Shown here one piece after another: positions 10,162-18,389 of a stretch of 64,000 nucleotides of DNA. The DNA comes from Pelomonas aquatica. GTDB lineage: Bacteria; Pseudomonadota; Gammaproteobacteria; Burkholderiales; Burkholderiaceae_C. Both the position numbers and the translations under genes were made by a program. Below the pieces are notes generated by a model. The model was not told the DNA's origin. It saw nothing but the letters and a program-made list of their open reading frames with translations, and made no database searches. Every line of letters begins with the position of its first letter. The first letter of the stretch is position 1. The stretch is from assembly GCF_026712205.1 (NCBI RefSeq), contig NZ_JAPPUW010000012.1, positions 115,156-179,155 on the forward strand, read 5' to 3'.

Positions 10162-11097
10162 ATGAACACCGCTGCCCAGGCGCTCGACGTCCGCGCCTTC
10201 AACCGCTTCTACACCCGCCGCATCGGCATGCTCGCCCCCACGCTGTCCGGCAGCGGGTTCACGCTGCCGCAGGCCCGCGTGCTGTGGGAACTGAGCCATC
10301 ACGCGCCCGTCAGCGCCGCGGCGCTGAGCAAGGGCCTGCAGCTCGACGCCGGCTACCTGAGCCGCCTGCTGCGCGGCCTGAAGGCCCGCGGCCTGCTGGC
10401 CGAGCAGGCCCACCCGAGCGATGGCCGGCAGCGGCTGCTCAGGCTCAGTGCCGCCGGCAGGCGCGCCTTCGCGCCGCTGGACCGCGGCAGCCAGGCCGAG
10501 ACCGAGGCGCTGCTCGCGCCGCTGTCCACGCCGCAGCGCCAGGCGCTGCTGGGCGCGATGTCGCGCATCCAGGCCGTGCTGGAGCCCGAGGCCGCCGCCA
10601 TCGAGCTGCGCCCGCCCCTGCCGGGCGATCTGGGCTGGCTGGTCGAACGCCACGGCGCGATCTATGCCGCCGAGTACGGCCTGGACGCCCGCTTCGAGGC
10701 CCTGGTCGCGCGCATCTGCGCCGACTTCGTCGACCGTTTCGATCCGGCGCGCGAGGCCTGCTGGATCGCCATGCGCGGCGCGGAACGCCTGGGCGCCGTC
10801 ATGCTCGTGCAGGCTCGCAGCGACCGCACCGGCCGGCCGCGTCCGGGCGTCGCCCAGTTGCGCCTGCTGCTGCTGGAGCCGCACGCCCGCGGCCTGGGCC
10901 TGGGCAAGCGCCTCGTGCACCAGTGCAGCGGCTTCGCCCGCGGCGCTGGCTACCGGCGCGTGGTGCTGTGGACGCAGAGCGCGCTGACGGCGGCACGCGC
11001 GATCTATGCCGCGGAGGGCTATCGGCTCAAGCACAGCGAAGCCGCGCACAACTTCGGCCAGGACGTCGTCAGCGAGACCTGGGAGCTGGCCCTCTGA
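10162..11097 (+). CDS. MarR-GNAT fusion: transcriptional regulator / N-acetyltransferase
   Basis: The 311-residue two-domain protein has a MarR-type winged helix at about 1-145 (FTLPQARVLWEL, LSKGLQLDAGYLSRLLRGL, HPSDGRQRLLRLSAAG). A GNAT acetyltransferase domain follows at about 150-311, with the acetyl-CoA loop in LEPHARGLGLGKRLVHQC and the end AIYAAEGYRLKHSEAAHNFG. By family it regulates transcription through the first domain and acetylates a small molecule or protein through the second; the ligand is unknown. ATG 10162 follows GAGG by four bases. The palindromes upstream suggest self-regulation. Confidence 0.88.
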   Translation: MNTAAQALDVRAFNRFYTRRIGMLAPTLSGSGFTLPQARVLWELSHHAPVSAAALSKGLQLDAGYLSRLLRGLKARGLLAEQAHPSDGRQRLLRLSAAGRRAFAPLDRGSQAETEALLAPLSTPQRQALLGAMSRIQAVLEPEAAAIELRPPLPGDLGWLVERHGAIYAAEYGLDARFEALVARICADFVDRFDPAREACWIAMRGAERLGAVMLVQARSDRTGRPRPGVAQLRLLLLEPHARGLGLGKRLVHQCSGFARGAGYRRVVLWTQSALTAARAIYAAEGYRLKHSEAAHNFGQDVVSETWELAL

Positions 11098-11180
11098 AGC
11101 GCCGCCCCCTTTGGTCGAGCCTTGCCACGCTGAGCCGGATCAGACCGATGCGGCTGCGGGCGCGGCTTACAGTGACGTCC

Positions 11181-11585
11181 ATGCCCATGCCCGCCGCCTC
11201 GCCCTGCCCCTGCGGCCGACCCGCGACCTATGCCGGCTGCTGCGGCGCGCTGCATGCCGCGCATGCCGGCCGCCAGGCGCTGATGGCGCCGACGCCCGAA
11301 GCCCTGATGCGCTCGCGCTACAGCGCCTTCGTGCTCGACCTGCGGCCCTACCTGCTCGCCACTTGGCATGCCAGCAGGCGCCCTGGCGAGCTGGACCCGC
11401 CCGAGCCCGGCCTGAAATGGCTGGGCCTGGACGTGAAGCGCAGCACCATGCATGACGCCGATCACGGCACGGTGGAGTTCGTCGCCCGCAGCAGGCTCGG
11501 CGGCCGCGCGCACCGCCTGCACGAGGTCAGCCGCTTCGTGCGCGAGAACGGCGCGTGGTTCTACGTGGACGGCGATCTGTCTTGA
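11181..11585 (+). CDS. YchJ-family metal-binding protein
   Basis: The 134-residue protein begins with a Cys cluster, SPCPCGRPATYAGCCG, the SEC-C-like zinc motif of the YchJ (UPF0225) family. LMRSRYSAFVL, WLGLDVKR and VEFVARSR follow, and the protein ends FVRENGAWFYVDGDL, where the family has an NTF2-like barrel. Function is not established. Its stop overlaps the TTG start of truC by four bases, so the two are translated together. An earlier in-frame Met exists; 11181 was chosen because it sits directly before the Cys motif. Confidence 0.85.
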   Translation: MPMPAASPCPCGRPATYAGCCGALHAAHAGRQALMAPTPEALMRSRYSAFVLDLRPYLLATWHASRRPGELDPPEPGLKWLGLDVKRSTMHDADHGTVEFVARSRLGGRAHRLHEVSRFVRENGAWFYVDGDLS

Positions 11586-12301
11586 CGCTGGCCGTCCTGC
11601 ACCTCGACGAACACCTCGTCGCCATCGACAAGCCGCCCGGACTGCTCGTCCACCGCACCCAGCTCGCGGCCGGCGAGGACGAGGCCGCGCTGCAGCGGCT
11701 GCGCGACCAGCTCGGCAGGCCCGTCTGGCCCGTGCACCGGCTGGACCGCGGCACCTCGGGCGTGCTGCTGTTCGCGCTGTCGCCCGAGGTCGCGTCGCTG
11801 CTGGGCGCGATGTTCGAGCAGGGCCGGATGGACAAGCGCTATCTGGCCCTGGTGCGCGGCTGGCCGCGCGAGGACGCCGGCCTCATCGACCACCCGCTCG
11901 CCCGCGACCCCGAACGGCCCTCCGCCGGGCAGCCGCTGCTGGAGGCGCAGACGCGCTGGCGCGTGCTCGCGCGCCTGGAGTGGCCGCTGGCCAGCGACCC
12001 GCGCTTCGCGACGACGCGGGTCGCGCTGCTGGAGGCCGAGCCGCTGCAGGGCCGCCGCCACCAGATCCGCCGCCATCTGAAGCACCTCGCCCACCCCATC
12101 CTCGGCGACGCGACGCATGGCAAGGGGCCGCTGAACCGCGCCGTGGCGGCCCATCTCGGCCTGCAGCGGCTGTGGCTGCATGCGCAGACGCTGCGGCTGC
12201 GGCATCCGCTGCTGGGGTCCGAACTGACGCTGCAGGCGCCGCCGGACGCGGCCTGGGAAAGGATCAGCCCGCCCCGGAAGAAAGGGGTCAGCCGAACTTG
12301 A
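11582..12301 (+). CDS. truC: tRNA pseudouridine synthase, TruC/RluA type
   Basis: The 239-residue RluA-family pseudouridine synthase carries the catalytic motif HRLDRGTSGVLLFAL, with Asp in HRLDR. The N-terminal strand LHLDEHLVAIDKPPGLLVH and the later RRHQIRRHLKHLAHPILGD are also diagnostic. HRT after LLV and the GDATHGK segment resemble TruC, which modifies U65 of tRNA, more than RluA/C/D. The start is TTG 11582, overlapping the upstream stop. It overlaps the convergent propeller gene by 14 bases. Confidence 0.82.
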   Translation: MTLAVLHLDEHLVAIDKPPGLLVHRTQLAAGEDEAALQRLRDQLGRPVWPVHRLDRGTSGVLLFALSPEVASLLGAMFEQGRMDKRYLALVRGWPREDAGLIDHPLARDPERPSAGQPLLEAQTRWRVLARLEWPLASDPRFATTRVALLEAEPLQGRRHQIRRHLKHLAHPILGDATHGKGPLNRAVAAHLGLQRLWLHAQTLRLRHPLLGSELTLQAPPDAAWERISPPRKKGVSRT

Positions 12302-13361
12302 CCGCGTAGACCGGCGGCAGATGGGCCGACACGGTCTGCCAGCTGTCGCCCGCATCGGCGCTGGCCCACAGGCCGCCGGTGGTCGAGCCCATCATCAGCT
12401 GCTCGCCGGCGTCGTCCACCGCGAGACCGTGGCGGAAGACCAGGTCGTAGCAGTGCTGCTGCGGCAGGCCGGCGCGCAGCGCCTCGAAGCTGCGGCCGCC
12501 GTCGCGGGTGCGCGTCACGCAGAGCGCGCCGTCCACCGGCACGCGGCGCTCGTCCTTGACGGCCGGCACGAACCAGGCCGTGCCGGGGGCGTGCGGATGC
12601 GCCGCGACGGCGAAGCCGAAGCTCGACGGGCTGGCCTTCAGCTCGGTCCAGTTCGCGCCGTTGTCGCTGCTGCGGAAGATGCCGCAGTGGTGCTGGCACC
12701 AGAGCACGTCGGGCACGTCGCGGCAGCGGGCGATCAGATGCGGGTCCTGCACGTTCTCGTCGCCGGCCTGCTCGGGCGGCATGAAGTCGGCGCGCATGCC
12801 CCTGGCGCGCAGGCCCCAGGTCCGGCCGCCGTCGGTCGTGCGCCAGGCGCCGCCGCAGGAGATGCCCAGCAGCAGCTCGCCGGGGTTGCGCGGGTCGGGG
12901 CAGATGGAATGCAGGGCCGGCGCGTCGTTGCCGCCGCCGAACCAGCCCAGGCGCCTGGGCTCGTTCCACAGCGCCTCGTTGATCTGCCAGCTCTGCGCCC
13001 CGTCGCGGCTGGCGAACAGGCCGCCGGGGATGGTGCCGGCCCAGACCGTGTCGCCGGCACGTTCCAGCGACCAGATCTGCAGCAGCTTCCACGCCGGCCC
13101 TTCGGCGCCCTCGGGCTGGGGCGGATAGGCCGGCACGGCGACCTCGCGCCAGCTCTTGCCGGCGTCGTCGGACGCCTGCAGCTTGGTGCCGAAATGGCCG
13201 AGGTTGAGCGCGGCCAGCATGCGGCCCGAGGCGTCCGGCGGCAGCAGCATGCTGACCGGGTCGGCCAGGAAGCTGGGGTTCTCGATCTGCCAGCCGTTCG
13301 CGCGGCGGCGCAGCTCGAACAGGCCCTTGCGGGTCGCGGCCCAGGCGCGGTCTTGTGCCAT
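12288..13361 (-). CDS. BNR/YVTN-type beta-propeller protein
   Basis: The 357-residue protein has no signal peptide and at least four sialidase-type Asp-box repeats: SDDAGKSW, SRDGAQSW, TTDGGRTW, SSDNGANW, TRDGGRSF and ASADAGDSW. This predicts a six- or seven-bladed propeller of the WD40/YVTN/BNR class often labelled exo-alpha-sialidase, but no sialidase catalytic set is evident and the protein looks cytoplasmic. It follows the MoaD-like gene by one base, so the two form an operon. ATG 13359-13361 has a strong GGAGG site. The function of the pair is unknown. Confidence 0.75.
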   Translation of the reverse strand: MAQDRAWAATRKGLFELRRRANGWQIENPSFLADPVSMLLPPDASGRMLAALNLGHFGTKLQASDDAGKSWREVAVPAYPPQPEGAEGPAWKLLQIWSLERAGDTVWAGTIPGGLFASRDGAQSWQINEALWNEPRRLGWFGGGNDAPALHSICPDPRNPGELLLGISCGGAWRTTDGGRTWGLRARGMRADFMPPEQAGDENVQDPHLIARCRDVPDVLWCQHHCGIFRSSDNGANWTELKASPSSFGFAVAAHPHAPGTAWFVPAVKDERRVPVDGALCVTRTRDGGRSFEALRAGLPQQHCYDLVFRHGLAVDDAGEQLMMGSTTGGLWASADAGDSWQTVSAHLPPVYAVKFG

Positions 13362-13362
13362 C

Positions 13363-13632
13363 TCAACCTCCAGAAAGGGCTTGCAGGACGTGGACCCGGC
13401 TGTCCGGGCCGAGGGGGTCGCTCAAGCCCCGCAGGTCGCGGGCGCGGCGGCCGTCGATGAAGACGACGACGTTGTGGCGCAGATGGCCCTGGTCGTCGAG
13501 GATGTAGCCGCGCAGCCGCTCGTTGGTCGCGAACGCCGCGTCCAGGCCCGCGCGCAGCGTGGCCGCCGCGGTGTCGACGACGGGCGTGTCGACGAAGCGG
13601 CGCAGCTGCGGCGTGAACTCGATGCGGGCCAT
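13363..13632 (-). CDS. MoaD/ThiS-family ubiquitin-like sulfur carrier
   Basis: The 89-residue beta-grasp protein begins MARIEFTPQLRRFV and ends exactly in LSGG. A C-terminal Gly-Gly is the functional signature of MoaD/ThiS sulfur carriers, which are adenylated and thiocarboxylated there. NVVVFIDGRRARDLRG-like sequence before the tail fits MoaD. Two adjacent Met codons at 13639-13644 would add four residues; neither start has a strong ribosome-binding site. No MoeB/ThiF activator or MoaE partner is nearby; the only partner is the propeller gene one base downstream. A role in molybdopterin or thiamin synthesis is therefore doubtful. Confidence 0.8.
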   Translation of the reverse strand: MARIEFTPQLRRFVDTPVVDTAAATLRAGLDAAFATNERLRGYILDDQGHLRHNVVVFIDGRRARDLRGLSDPLGPDSRVHVLQALSGG

Positions 13633-13714
13633 GCGCGGCATCATCGGCGCTGCCCCGGCCGGCTTCCAGTGCCGAAAGCCCTGGCTTCCGTCAGGCGTAG
13701 GAGGCCCGCCGACA

Positions 13715-14620
13715 ATGCCGCCGATGAATCGAGGCATCGTCTACGCGCTGGGCGCCTATCTGAGCTGGGGGCTGTTCCCGCTGTACTTCCGCCAGATCGC
13801 GGCCGTGCCGGCGCTGCAGGTCGTGGCCCACCGCACGCTGTGGTCGCTGGCCTTCGTTGCCATCGTCATGCTCGCGACGGGGCGGCTGGCCTGGCTGAAG
13901 GGCGTGAGCCTGGCAACCTGGCGGCGCTTCGCGCTGTCGGCCGCGCTGATCGCCGTGAACTGGCTGACCTATGTCTGGGCCGTCGGCCACGGCCAGGTCA
14001 TCAACGCGAGCCTGGGCTATTTCATCAACCCGCTGGTCAACGTGGCGCTGGGCTTCGCGGTGCTGCACGAGAGGCCGCGGCCGGTGCAGTGGCTGGCCGT
14101 GGGCCTGGCGGCCTTCGGCGTGCTGTGGCTGACCGTGGCGGCCGGCACCCTCCCCTGGGTGGCCCTGGTGCTGGCGCTGAGCTTCGGCCTCTACGGCCTG
14201 ATGCGCAAGACCGCGGCCCTGGGAGCGCTGGAGGGCCTGGCGCTGGAGACGCTGATCCTCGCGCCGCTGGCCCTTGCGGGCCTGGCCTGGTGGTGGCAGG
14301 CCGGTGACCTGGCCGGGCAGACCGCCGTGGACTGGGCCTGGCTGATCGGCACCGGGCCGGTGACGGCCGGCGCGCTGCTGCTGTTCGCGGCCGGCGCGCG
14401 GCGCATCCCGCTCGCGACGCTGGGCATCGTGCAGTACGCATCGCCGTCGCTGCAGTTCCTGCTCGGCGTCTTCCTGTTCCACGAGCCCATGGACGCGAAC
14501 CGCCTCGTCGCCTTCGGCTTCATCTGGGGCGCGCTGGCGGTCTACAGCGCCGAGGGCCTGTGGCAGACCCGGCGCATGCTGCGTTGTTCAGTGGCGAACG
14601 AGATAGTCGAAGGCGCCTAG
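13715..14620 (+). CDS. rarD: EamA-family transporter RarD
   Basis: The 301-residue membrane protein has about ten hydrophobic helices in two EamA halves. It shows RarD hallmarks: [19 protein letters not shown] at the N-terminus, [31 protein letters not shown] and [19 protein letters not shown]. RarD proteins are inner-membrane drug/metabolite superfamily permeases of uncertain substrate. ATG 13715 follows TAGGAGG by ten bases, which decides it over ATG 13724. Its last 33 bases overlap the convergent ahpF gene. Confidence 0.92.
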   Translation: MPPMNRGIVYALGAYLSWGLFPLYFRQIAAVPALQVVAHRTLWSLAFVAIVMLATGRLAWLKGVSLATWRRFALSAALIAVNWLTYVWAVGHGQVINASLGYFINPLVNVALGFAVLHERPRPVQWLAVGLAAFGVLWLTVAAGTLPWVALVLALSFGLYGLMRKTAALGALEGLALETLILAPLALAGLAWWWQAGDLAGQTAVDWAWLIGTGPVTAGALLLFAAGARRIPLATLGIVQYASPSLQFLLGVFLFHEPMDANRLVAFGFIWGALAVYSAEGLWQTRRMLRCSVANEIVEGA

Positions 14621-16141
14621 CGCCGCCTTCGCGCCGTCGCCGGCGGCGATGACGATCTGCTTGAAAGGCACGGTCGTCACGTCGCCCGCGGCGAACACGC
14701 CGGGCAGCGAGGTCGCGCCCTTGGCGTCCACGATGATCTCGCCGTGCCTGCTGAGCTCGACGCTGCCGCGCAGCCATTCGGTGTTGGGCACGAGGCCGAT
14801 CTGCACGAAGCAGCCGTCCACGTCGACGCGCCTGGCCTCGCCGCTGACGCGGTCGGTGTAGTTCAGGCCGTCGAGCTTGCCCTTCGTACCCGTGAACTCG
14901 GTCGTCTGCGCGTTCGTCACGACGCTGACGTTGGGCAGGCTCCTGAGCTTGTTGACGAGCACCGCGTCGGCGCGCAGCTCGGCCGCGAACTCCAGCAGCG
15001 TCACGTGCTTGACGATGCCGGCCAGGTCGATGGCCGCCTCGACGCCGGAGTTGCCGCCGCCGATGACGGCGACCGGCCTGCCCTTGAACAGCGGGCCGTC
15101 GCAGTGCGGGCAGTAGGCCACACCCTTGTTCCTGTACTCGGCCTCGCCGGGCACGCCGACATTGCGCCAGCGCGCGCCGGTGGAGAGGATGACCGTCTTG
15201 CCCTTCAGCGTCGCGCCGCTGGCCAGCCGCACCTCGACGAGGCCGCCGGGCTCGGCCGCGGGCGTCAGCTTCTCGGCGCGCTGCAGGTTGTGGATGTCGA
15301 CCTCGTAGTCCTTCACATGGCCCTCCAGCGCGGCGGCGAACCGGGGGCCGTCGGTGGCCGAGACGGAGATGTAGTTCTCGATGCCCAGCGTGTCGTTGAC
15401 CTGGCCGCCGAAGCGCTCGGCCGCGACGCCGGTGCGGATGCCCTTGCGCGCCGCGTACACGGCCGCTGCCGCGCCGGCCGGGCCGCCGCCGATGATGAGC
15501 ACGTCGTAGGGCGCCTCGGCGTCGAGCTTCTGCGCGTCACGCGCCGCGGCGCCGGAGTCGAGCTTGGCGACGATCTCCTCCAGCGACATGCGGCCCGAGG
15601 CGAAGGGCTGGCCGTTCAGCCACACGGCCGGCACGGCCATGATCTCGCGGCCCTCGACCTCGCGCTGGAACAGGCCGCCGTCGATGACGGTGGTCTTGAT
15701 GCGCGGGTTCAGCACGGCCATCAGCGACAGCGCCTGGACCACGTCCGGGCAGTTGTGACAGCTCAGGCTCATATAGACCTCGAAGTCGAGGTCGGCGTCC
15801 AGCGCCTTGACCGCGTCGATCGTCGCCGCCTCGACCTTGGGCGGGTGGCCGCCGGTCCACAGCAGCGCGAGCACGAGGGACGTGAACTCGTGGCCAAGCG
15901 GGATGGTGGCAAAGCGCAAGCTCTGCGCGCTGCCGGCGCGGCGCAGCAGGAAGCTGGGCTTGCGCGCATCGTCGCCGTCCGTCCGCAGCGTGATCTTGTC
16001 GCTCATCTCGGCGATCTCACCGAGCAGTTCGCGCATCTCGGCGGCGGCCGGCGTGCCGTCCAGCGTCGCGACGATGTCGAAGGGGAGCGTGACGCGCTCC
16101 AGATAGGCCTGGAGCTGGGTCTTGAGGGCGGCGTCCAACAT
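14588..16141 (-). CDS. ahpF: Alkyl hydroperoxide reductase subunit F
   Basis: The 517-residue flavoprotein passes electrons from NADH to AhpC. The N-terminal tandem thioredoxin-like domain holds the redox pair in [10 protein letters not shown] (Cys128, Cys131). The FAD-binding [17 protein letters not shown] follows, then the second redox pair in CPHCDGPLF, the NAD-binding [10 protein letters not shown] and the FAD-closing GVFAAGDVT. Length and motif order match E. coli AhpF (521 residues). It lies 133 bases downstream of ahpC, separated by two hairpins, and is probably expressed at a lower level from the same transcript. Confidence 0.96.
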   Translation of the reverse strand: MLDAALKTQLQAYLERVTLPFDIVATLDGTPAAAEMRELLGEIAEMSDKITLRTDGDDARKPSFLLRRAGSAQSLRFATIPLGHEFTSLVLALLWTGGHPPKVEAATIDAVKALDADLDFEVYMSLSCHNCPDVVQALSLMAVLNPRIKTTVIDGGLFQREVEGREIMAVPAVWLNGQPFASGRMSLEEIVAKLDSGAAARDAQKLDAEAPYDVLIIGGGPAGAAAAVYAARKGIRTGVAAERFGGQVNDTLGIENYISVSATDGPRFAAALEGHVKDYEVDIHNLQRAEKLTPAAEPGGLVEVRLASGATLKGKTVILSTGARWRNVGVPGEAEYRNKGVAYCPHCDGPLFKGRPVAVIGGGNSGVEAAIDLAGIVKHVTLLEFAAELRADAVLVNKLRSLPNVSVVTNAQTTEFTGTKGKLDGLNYTDRVSGEARRVDVDGCFVQIGLVPNTEWLRGSVELSRHGEIIVDAKGATSLPGVFAAGDVTTVPFKQIVIAAGDGAKAALGAFDYLVRH

Positions 16142-16180
16142 GGTGACTTCCTTTCAGGGTGGCGTGGCGGGGCGGGCCAC

Positions 16181-16263
16181 TGCTGAAAGGGTCCCCGTGT
16201 TGGAGGCCCTTTCAGCAGAGCCTGATGAGCTCTGCGGAGGGAAGGAGCCCTCCCGGGCTCCTT
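16181..16263 (-). other. Two hairpins between ahpC and ahpF
   Basis: Hairpin 1 (16181-16217) has perfect 11-base arms TGCTGAAAGGG/CCCTTTCAGCA around a 15-base loop. Hairpin 2 (16242-16263) has 9-base arms AAGGAGCCC/GGGCTCCTT around TCCC and starts 12 bases after the ahpC stop. Neither is followed by a T-run on the minus strand, so full termination is unlikely. They may act as attenuators or as 3' protection of ahpC mRNA, giving more AhpC than AhpF. That function is inferred. Confidence 0.55.
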
Positions 16264-16274
16264 GCGAATCGCAC

Positions 16275-16838
16275 TTAGATCTTGCCGACGAGGTCGAGGC
16301 TCGGAGCAATCGTCTTGGCGCCTTCGTTCCATTTGGCCGGGCAGACCTGGCCAGGGTTCTTGGCGGTGTACTGGGCGGCCTTCAGCTTGCGCAGCGTTTC
16401 CTTGACGTCACGGGCGATCTCGTTGGAGTGGACCTCGGCCGTCTTGATGACGCCTTCGGGGTTGATGACGAAGGTGCCGCGCAGGGCCAGGCCCTCTTCG
16501 GGGATGTGCACGCCGAAGGCATTGGTCAGCGTGTGGGTCGGGTCGCCGACCAGGGGGAACCTGGCCTTGCCGACGGCCGGCGAGGTCTCGTGCCAGACCT
16601 TGTGCGAGAAGTGGGTGTCGGTCGTGACGATGTAGACCTCGGTCTCCAGCTTCTGGAACTCGGCGTAGTGGTCGGCCGCGTCCTCGACTTCGGTCGGGCA
16701 GTTGAAGGTGAAGGCGGCCGGCATGAAGATCAGCACGGACCACTTGCCCTTCAGCGACTCCTCGGTGAGGGTCACGAACTTGCCGTTGTGGAAGGCTTCG
16801 GTCTTGAAGGGCTGGACTTGGGTGTTGATCAGGGACAT
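16275..16838 (-). CDS. ahpC: Alkyl hydroperoxide reductase subunit C (2-Cys peroxiredoxin)
   Basis: The 187-residue typical 2-Cys peroxiredoxin reduces peroxides in the cytoplasm. The peroxidatic Cys47 is in FTFNCPTEVED and the resolving Cys166 in GQVCPAKW, the same layout and length as E. coli AhpC. ATG at 16836-16838 gives MSLINTQVQPFKTEAF, the canonical start. It is the first gene of the ahpC-ahpF unit. An AT-rich promoter region lies upstream. Confidence 0.97.
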   Translation of the reverse strand: MSLINTQVQPFKTEAFHNGKFVTLTEESLKGKWSVLIFMPAAFTFNCPTEVEDAADHYAEFQKLETEVYIVTTDTHFSHKVWHETSPAVGKARFPLVGDPTHTLTNAFGVHIPEEGLALRGTFVINPEGVIKTAEVHSNEIARDVKETLRKLKAAQYTAKNPGQVCPAKWNEGAKTIAPSLDLVGKI

Positions 16839-16871
16839 TCGAAAGGCTCCGGAAGGGGCGGTTGATGGGAT

Positions 16872-16943
16872 AGACAGAACTATATCGAAAACAGTGTTTC
16901 GGTTGAAAACGTTAATCAAATCATCATCATTGAGCCTGCCTAT
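16872..16943 (-). promoter_or_regulatory. ahpC promoter, possible OxyR site
   Basis: The minus strand reads TATAGT at 16884-16879, a good -10 about 40 bases before the ahpC ATG, with no clear -35. Upstream, from 16943, ATAG-N7-CAAT and further AT-rich spaced half-sites resemble the ATAG-N7-CTAT pattern bound by OxyR, but the match is partial. A weak -35 plus an upstream activator site would be normal for a peroxide-induced gene. The -10 is fairly convincing; the OxyR site is tentative. Confidence 0.35.
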
Positions 16944-16993
16944 CGCGGCCCGAGTCAATTCCGCGTTCGCGGCGCGCGGTGCATGAACTCACG

Positions 16994-17192
16994 GGCCGAG
17001 CGACGGGCCGCTCCCTAGCCGGCCCGCGCTGGCGATGTGCTTGCGGCTCAATGCCGCAAGCATCGCCGTCCCCACGGGGGCTGAGGCCGGACACATTGCG
17101 CCCAGCGGGCGCGATGTGCCTGCCGAAGGGCTGCGGCACTGCCGCAGCGCGGTCTGCAAGACCGACCGGACTTGCTCGCGTTCAGCGATGCG
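16994..17192 (-). repeat. Intergenic repeat, copy 1 (reverse orientation)
   Basis: This stretch of about 200 bp has a second copy at about 44271-44472 in the opposite orientation. Read on the minus strand, both contain GGTCGGTCTTGCAGACCGCG, then CCCTTCGGCAGGC, then a nearly identical block of about 60 bases with GTCCGGCCTCAGCCCC and the perfect hairpin GCTTGCGGC-ATTGA-GCCGCAAGC. They end in GCGCGGGCCGGCT. The copies diverge between these blocks. No gene is supported inside it. It fills the gap between the ahpC promoter and the HD-GYP gene. Confidence 0.8.
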
Positions 17193-17207
17193 AGGGCGGG
17201 GCTAACG

Positions 17208-18338
17208 TCAGGCTTCGTAGCGGCGGTCGTAGAGCTGGCGGGGGCTGAGCTTGACGCGCAGCGACTGCGCGCTGGCCAGGCCGGTGATCGCGTGCTCGGC
17301 CTGGGCGCTGTCCCGCCGCACCGGCGCCCCCAGCGGGTCGCCGTGGCGGTTCATGACGGCGCTGACCAGGGGCGTGCTGCCCGTGGCGCCGCGCCGCACG
17401 GCGACGGCCGTCTCGCCGCTGGCCAGCTTGACCAACGTGCCGGGCGGGAACATGCCGAACTCCTTGACCAGCAGAGCCGCGAAGGGGTGGCCGTTGCTGC
17501 CCGTGTAGAGCGCCTTGGCCGCCTGCGGCGCCGGCAGCCCGGCACGGCCGCCGCGGCTGGCGAGCTTGGCCAGGAAGATGTCGGCCACGCGCAGCAGCTG
17601 GGCCGCCTCGCAGGGTTCCGACAGGCCCTGCGGATAGCCGCCACCGCCCGACTGCTCGTGGTGCTGGGCCACGGCGGACAGCCATTCGGCGTCGTCGAGC
17701 CCGGCGTTGCGCAGCCAGGCCACGGCCTCGTCCGGGTGCCGGTTGATGGCCACGCGCTGCGGCGGCAGCAGCCTGCCGCCGCGCGAGGCCAGGCGGCCCT
17801 GCAGGTCGATGATGGACAGGTTCATCGTCAGCGCCGCGCCGACGAGGCTCTTCTGCCGCTCCGGCGCCCAGCCCAGGCGCCGCGACAGCACGGCGCCGAC
17901 GGCGGCCGTGTGCAGCAGATGGGCCAGGCCGTAGACCTCGTGGCGGCTGTGGTCGTGCTGGACGACGACGAAGATCATCTGGTCCGTGAAGCGCCCCACC
18001 CAGCCGATCAACTGCGCGGCGCATTCCTTCACGCGCGGCAGGAAGAGCGGCTCCTGCGGCGCCCGCAGCAGCGTGGACAGGCGCGTCTGCAGCGCCTCCC
18101 AGCGTGCGAAGAAGTCCTCGCCGCCGCTGCTGCCGTCCGCGCCGCGGGCGGAGGCCTCGCGCACTTCGTCCATGTCGACGAAGACGCCGCGGCTCAGCAG
18201 CGCCTCGCGCATCTGCTCGCCCGGCACCGTCTGCCCCTTGGCGAGCAGCAGCTTGCCCTCGGCATCCCTCACCCCGAAAGGCAGCGGCGCACCCGCCTTG
18301 ATGAGGCCGCCAACCTGTTGAATGGGAACGAGCTTCAT
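17208..18338 (-). CDS. HD-GYP-like protein with degenerate metal site
   Basis: The 376-residue protein begins MKLVPIQQVGGLIKAGAPLP and has an HD-GYP-type helical domain from about 120 to 300. HHEQSGGGGYPQGL, the GYP half of the motif, is intact. At the place where active c-di-GMP phosphodiesterases have LLHDIGK, however, it reads ALTMNLSIID, so the HD pair is lost. An upstream His (HDHSRHEVYGLAHLLH) remains. It probably senses or binds rather than hydrolyses c-di-GMP; this is inference. A C-terminal region of about 75 residues (GTLVKLASGETAVAVRRG) forms a small beta-rich domain. It lies 51 bases downstream of lysA on the same strand. Confidence 0.8.
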   Translation of the reverse strand: MKLVPIQQVGGLIKAGAPLPFGVRDAEGKLLLAKGQTVPGEQMREALLSRGVFVDMDEVREASARGADGSSGGEDFFARWEALQTRLSTLLRAPQEPLFLPRVKECAAQLIGWVGRFTDQMIFVVVQHDHSRHEVYGLAHLLHTAAVGAVLSRRLGWAPERQKSLVGAALTMNLSIIDLQGRLASRGGRLLPPQRVAINRHPDEAVAWLRNAGLDDAEWLSAVAQHHEQSGGGGYPQGLSEPCEAAQLLRVADIFLAKLASRGGRAGLPAPQAAKALYTGSNGHPFAALLVKEFGMFPPGTLVKLASGETAVAVRRGATGSTPLVSAVMNRHGDPLGAPVRRDSAQAEHAITGLASAQSLRVKLSPRQLYDRRYEA

Positions 18339-18389
18339 GCCCGGATGATCTCCGGACTCAGGGCTAACGGTCCCAGGCGATGGAAGTGC

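Noticed and set aside
16871..16884. ATAG-N6-CTAT next to ahpC as an OxyR half-site
   Set aside because: The spacing is six bases instead of seven and it overlaps the likely -10, so it is not counted as the OxyR site; the upstream partial match is kept as tentative.
16927..17139. Short frames in the two intergenic repeats encoding the phrase SPRGDGDACGIEPQAH
   Set aside because: The same phrase appears because the DNA is repeated; frames are open only over part of the element, lack ribosome-binding sites and have no recognisable fold.
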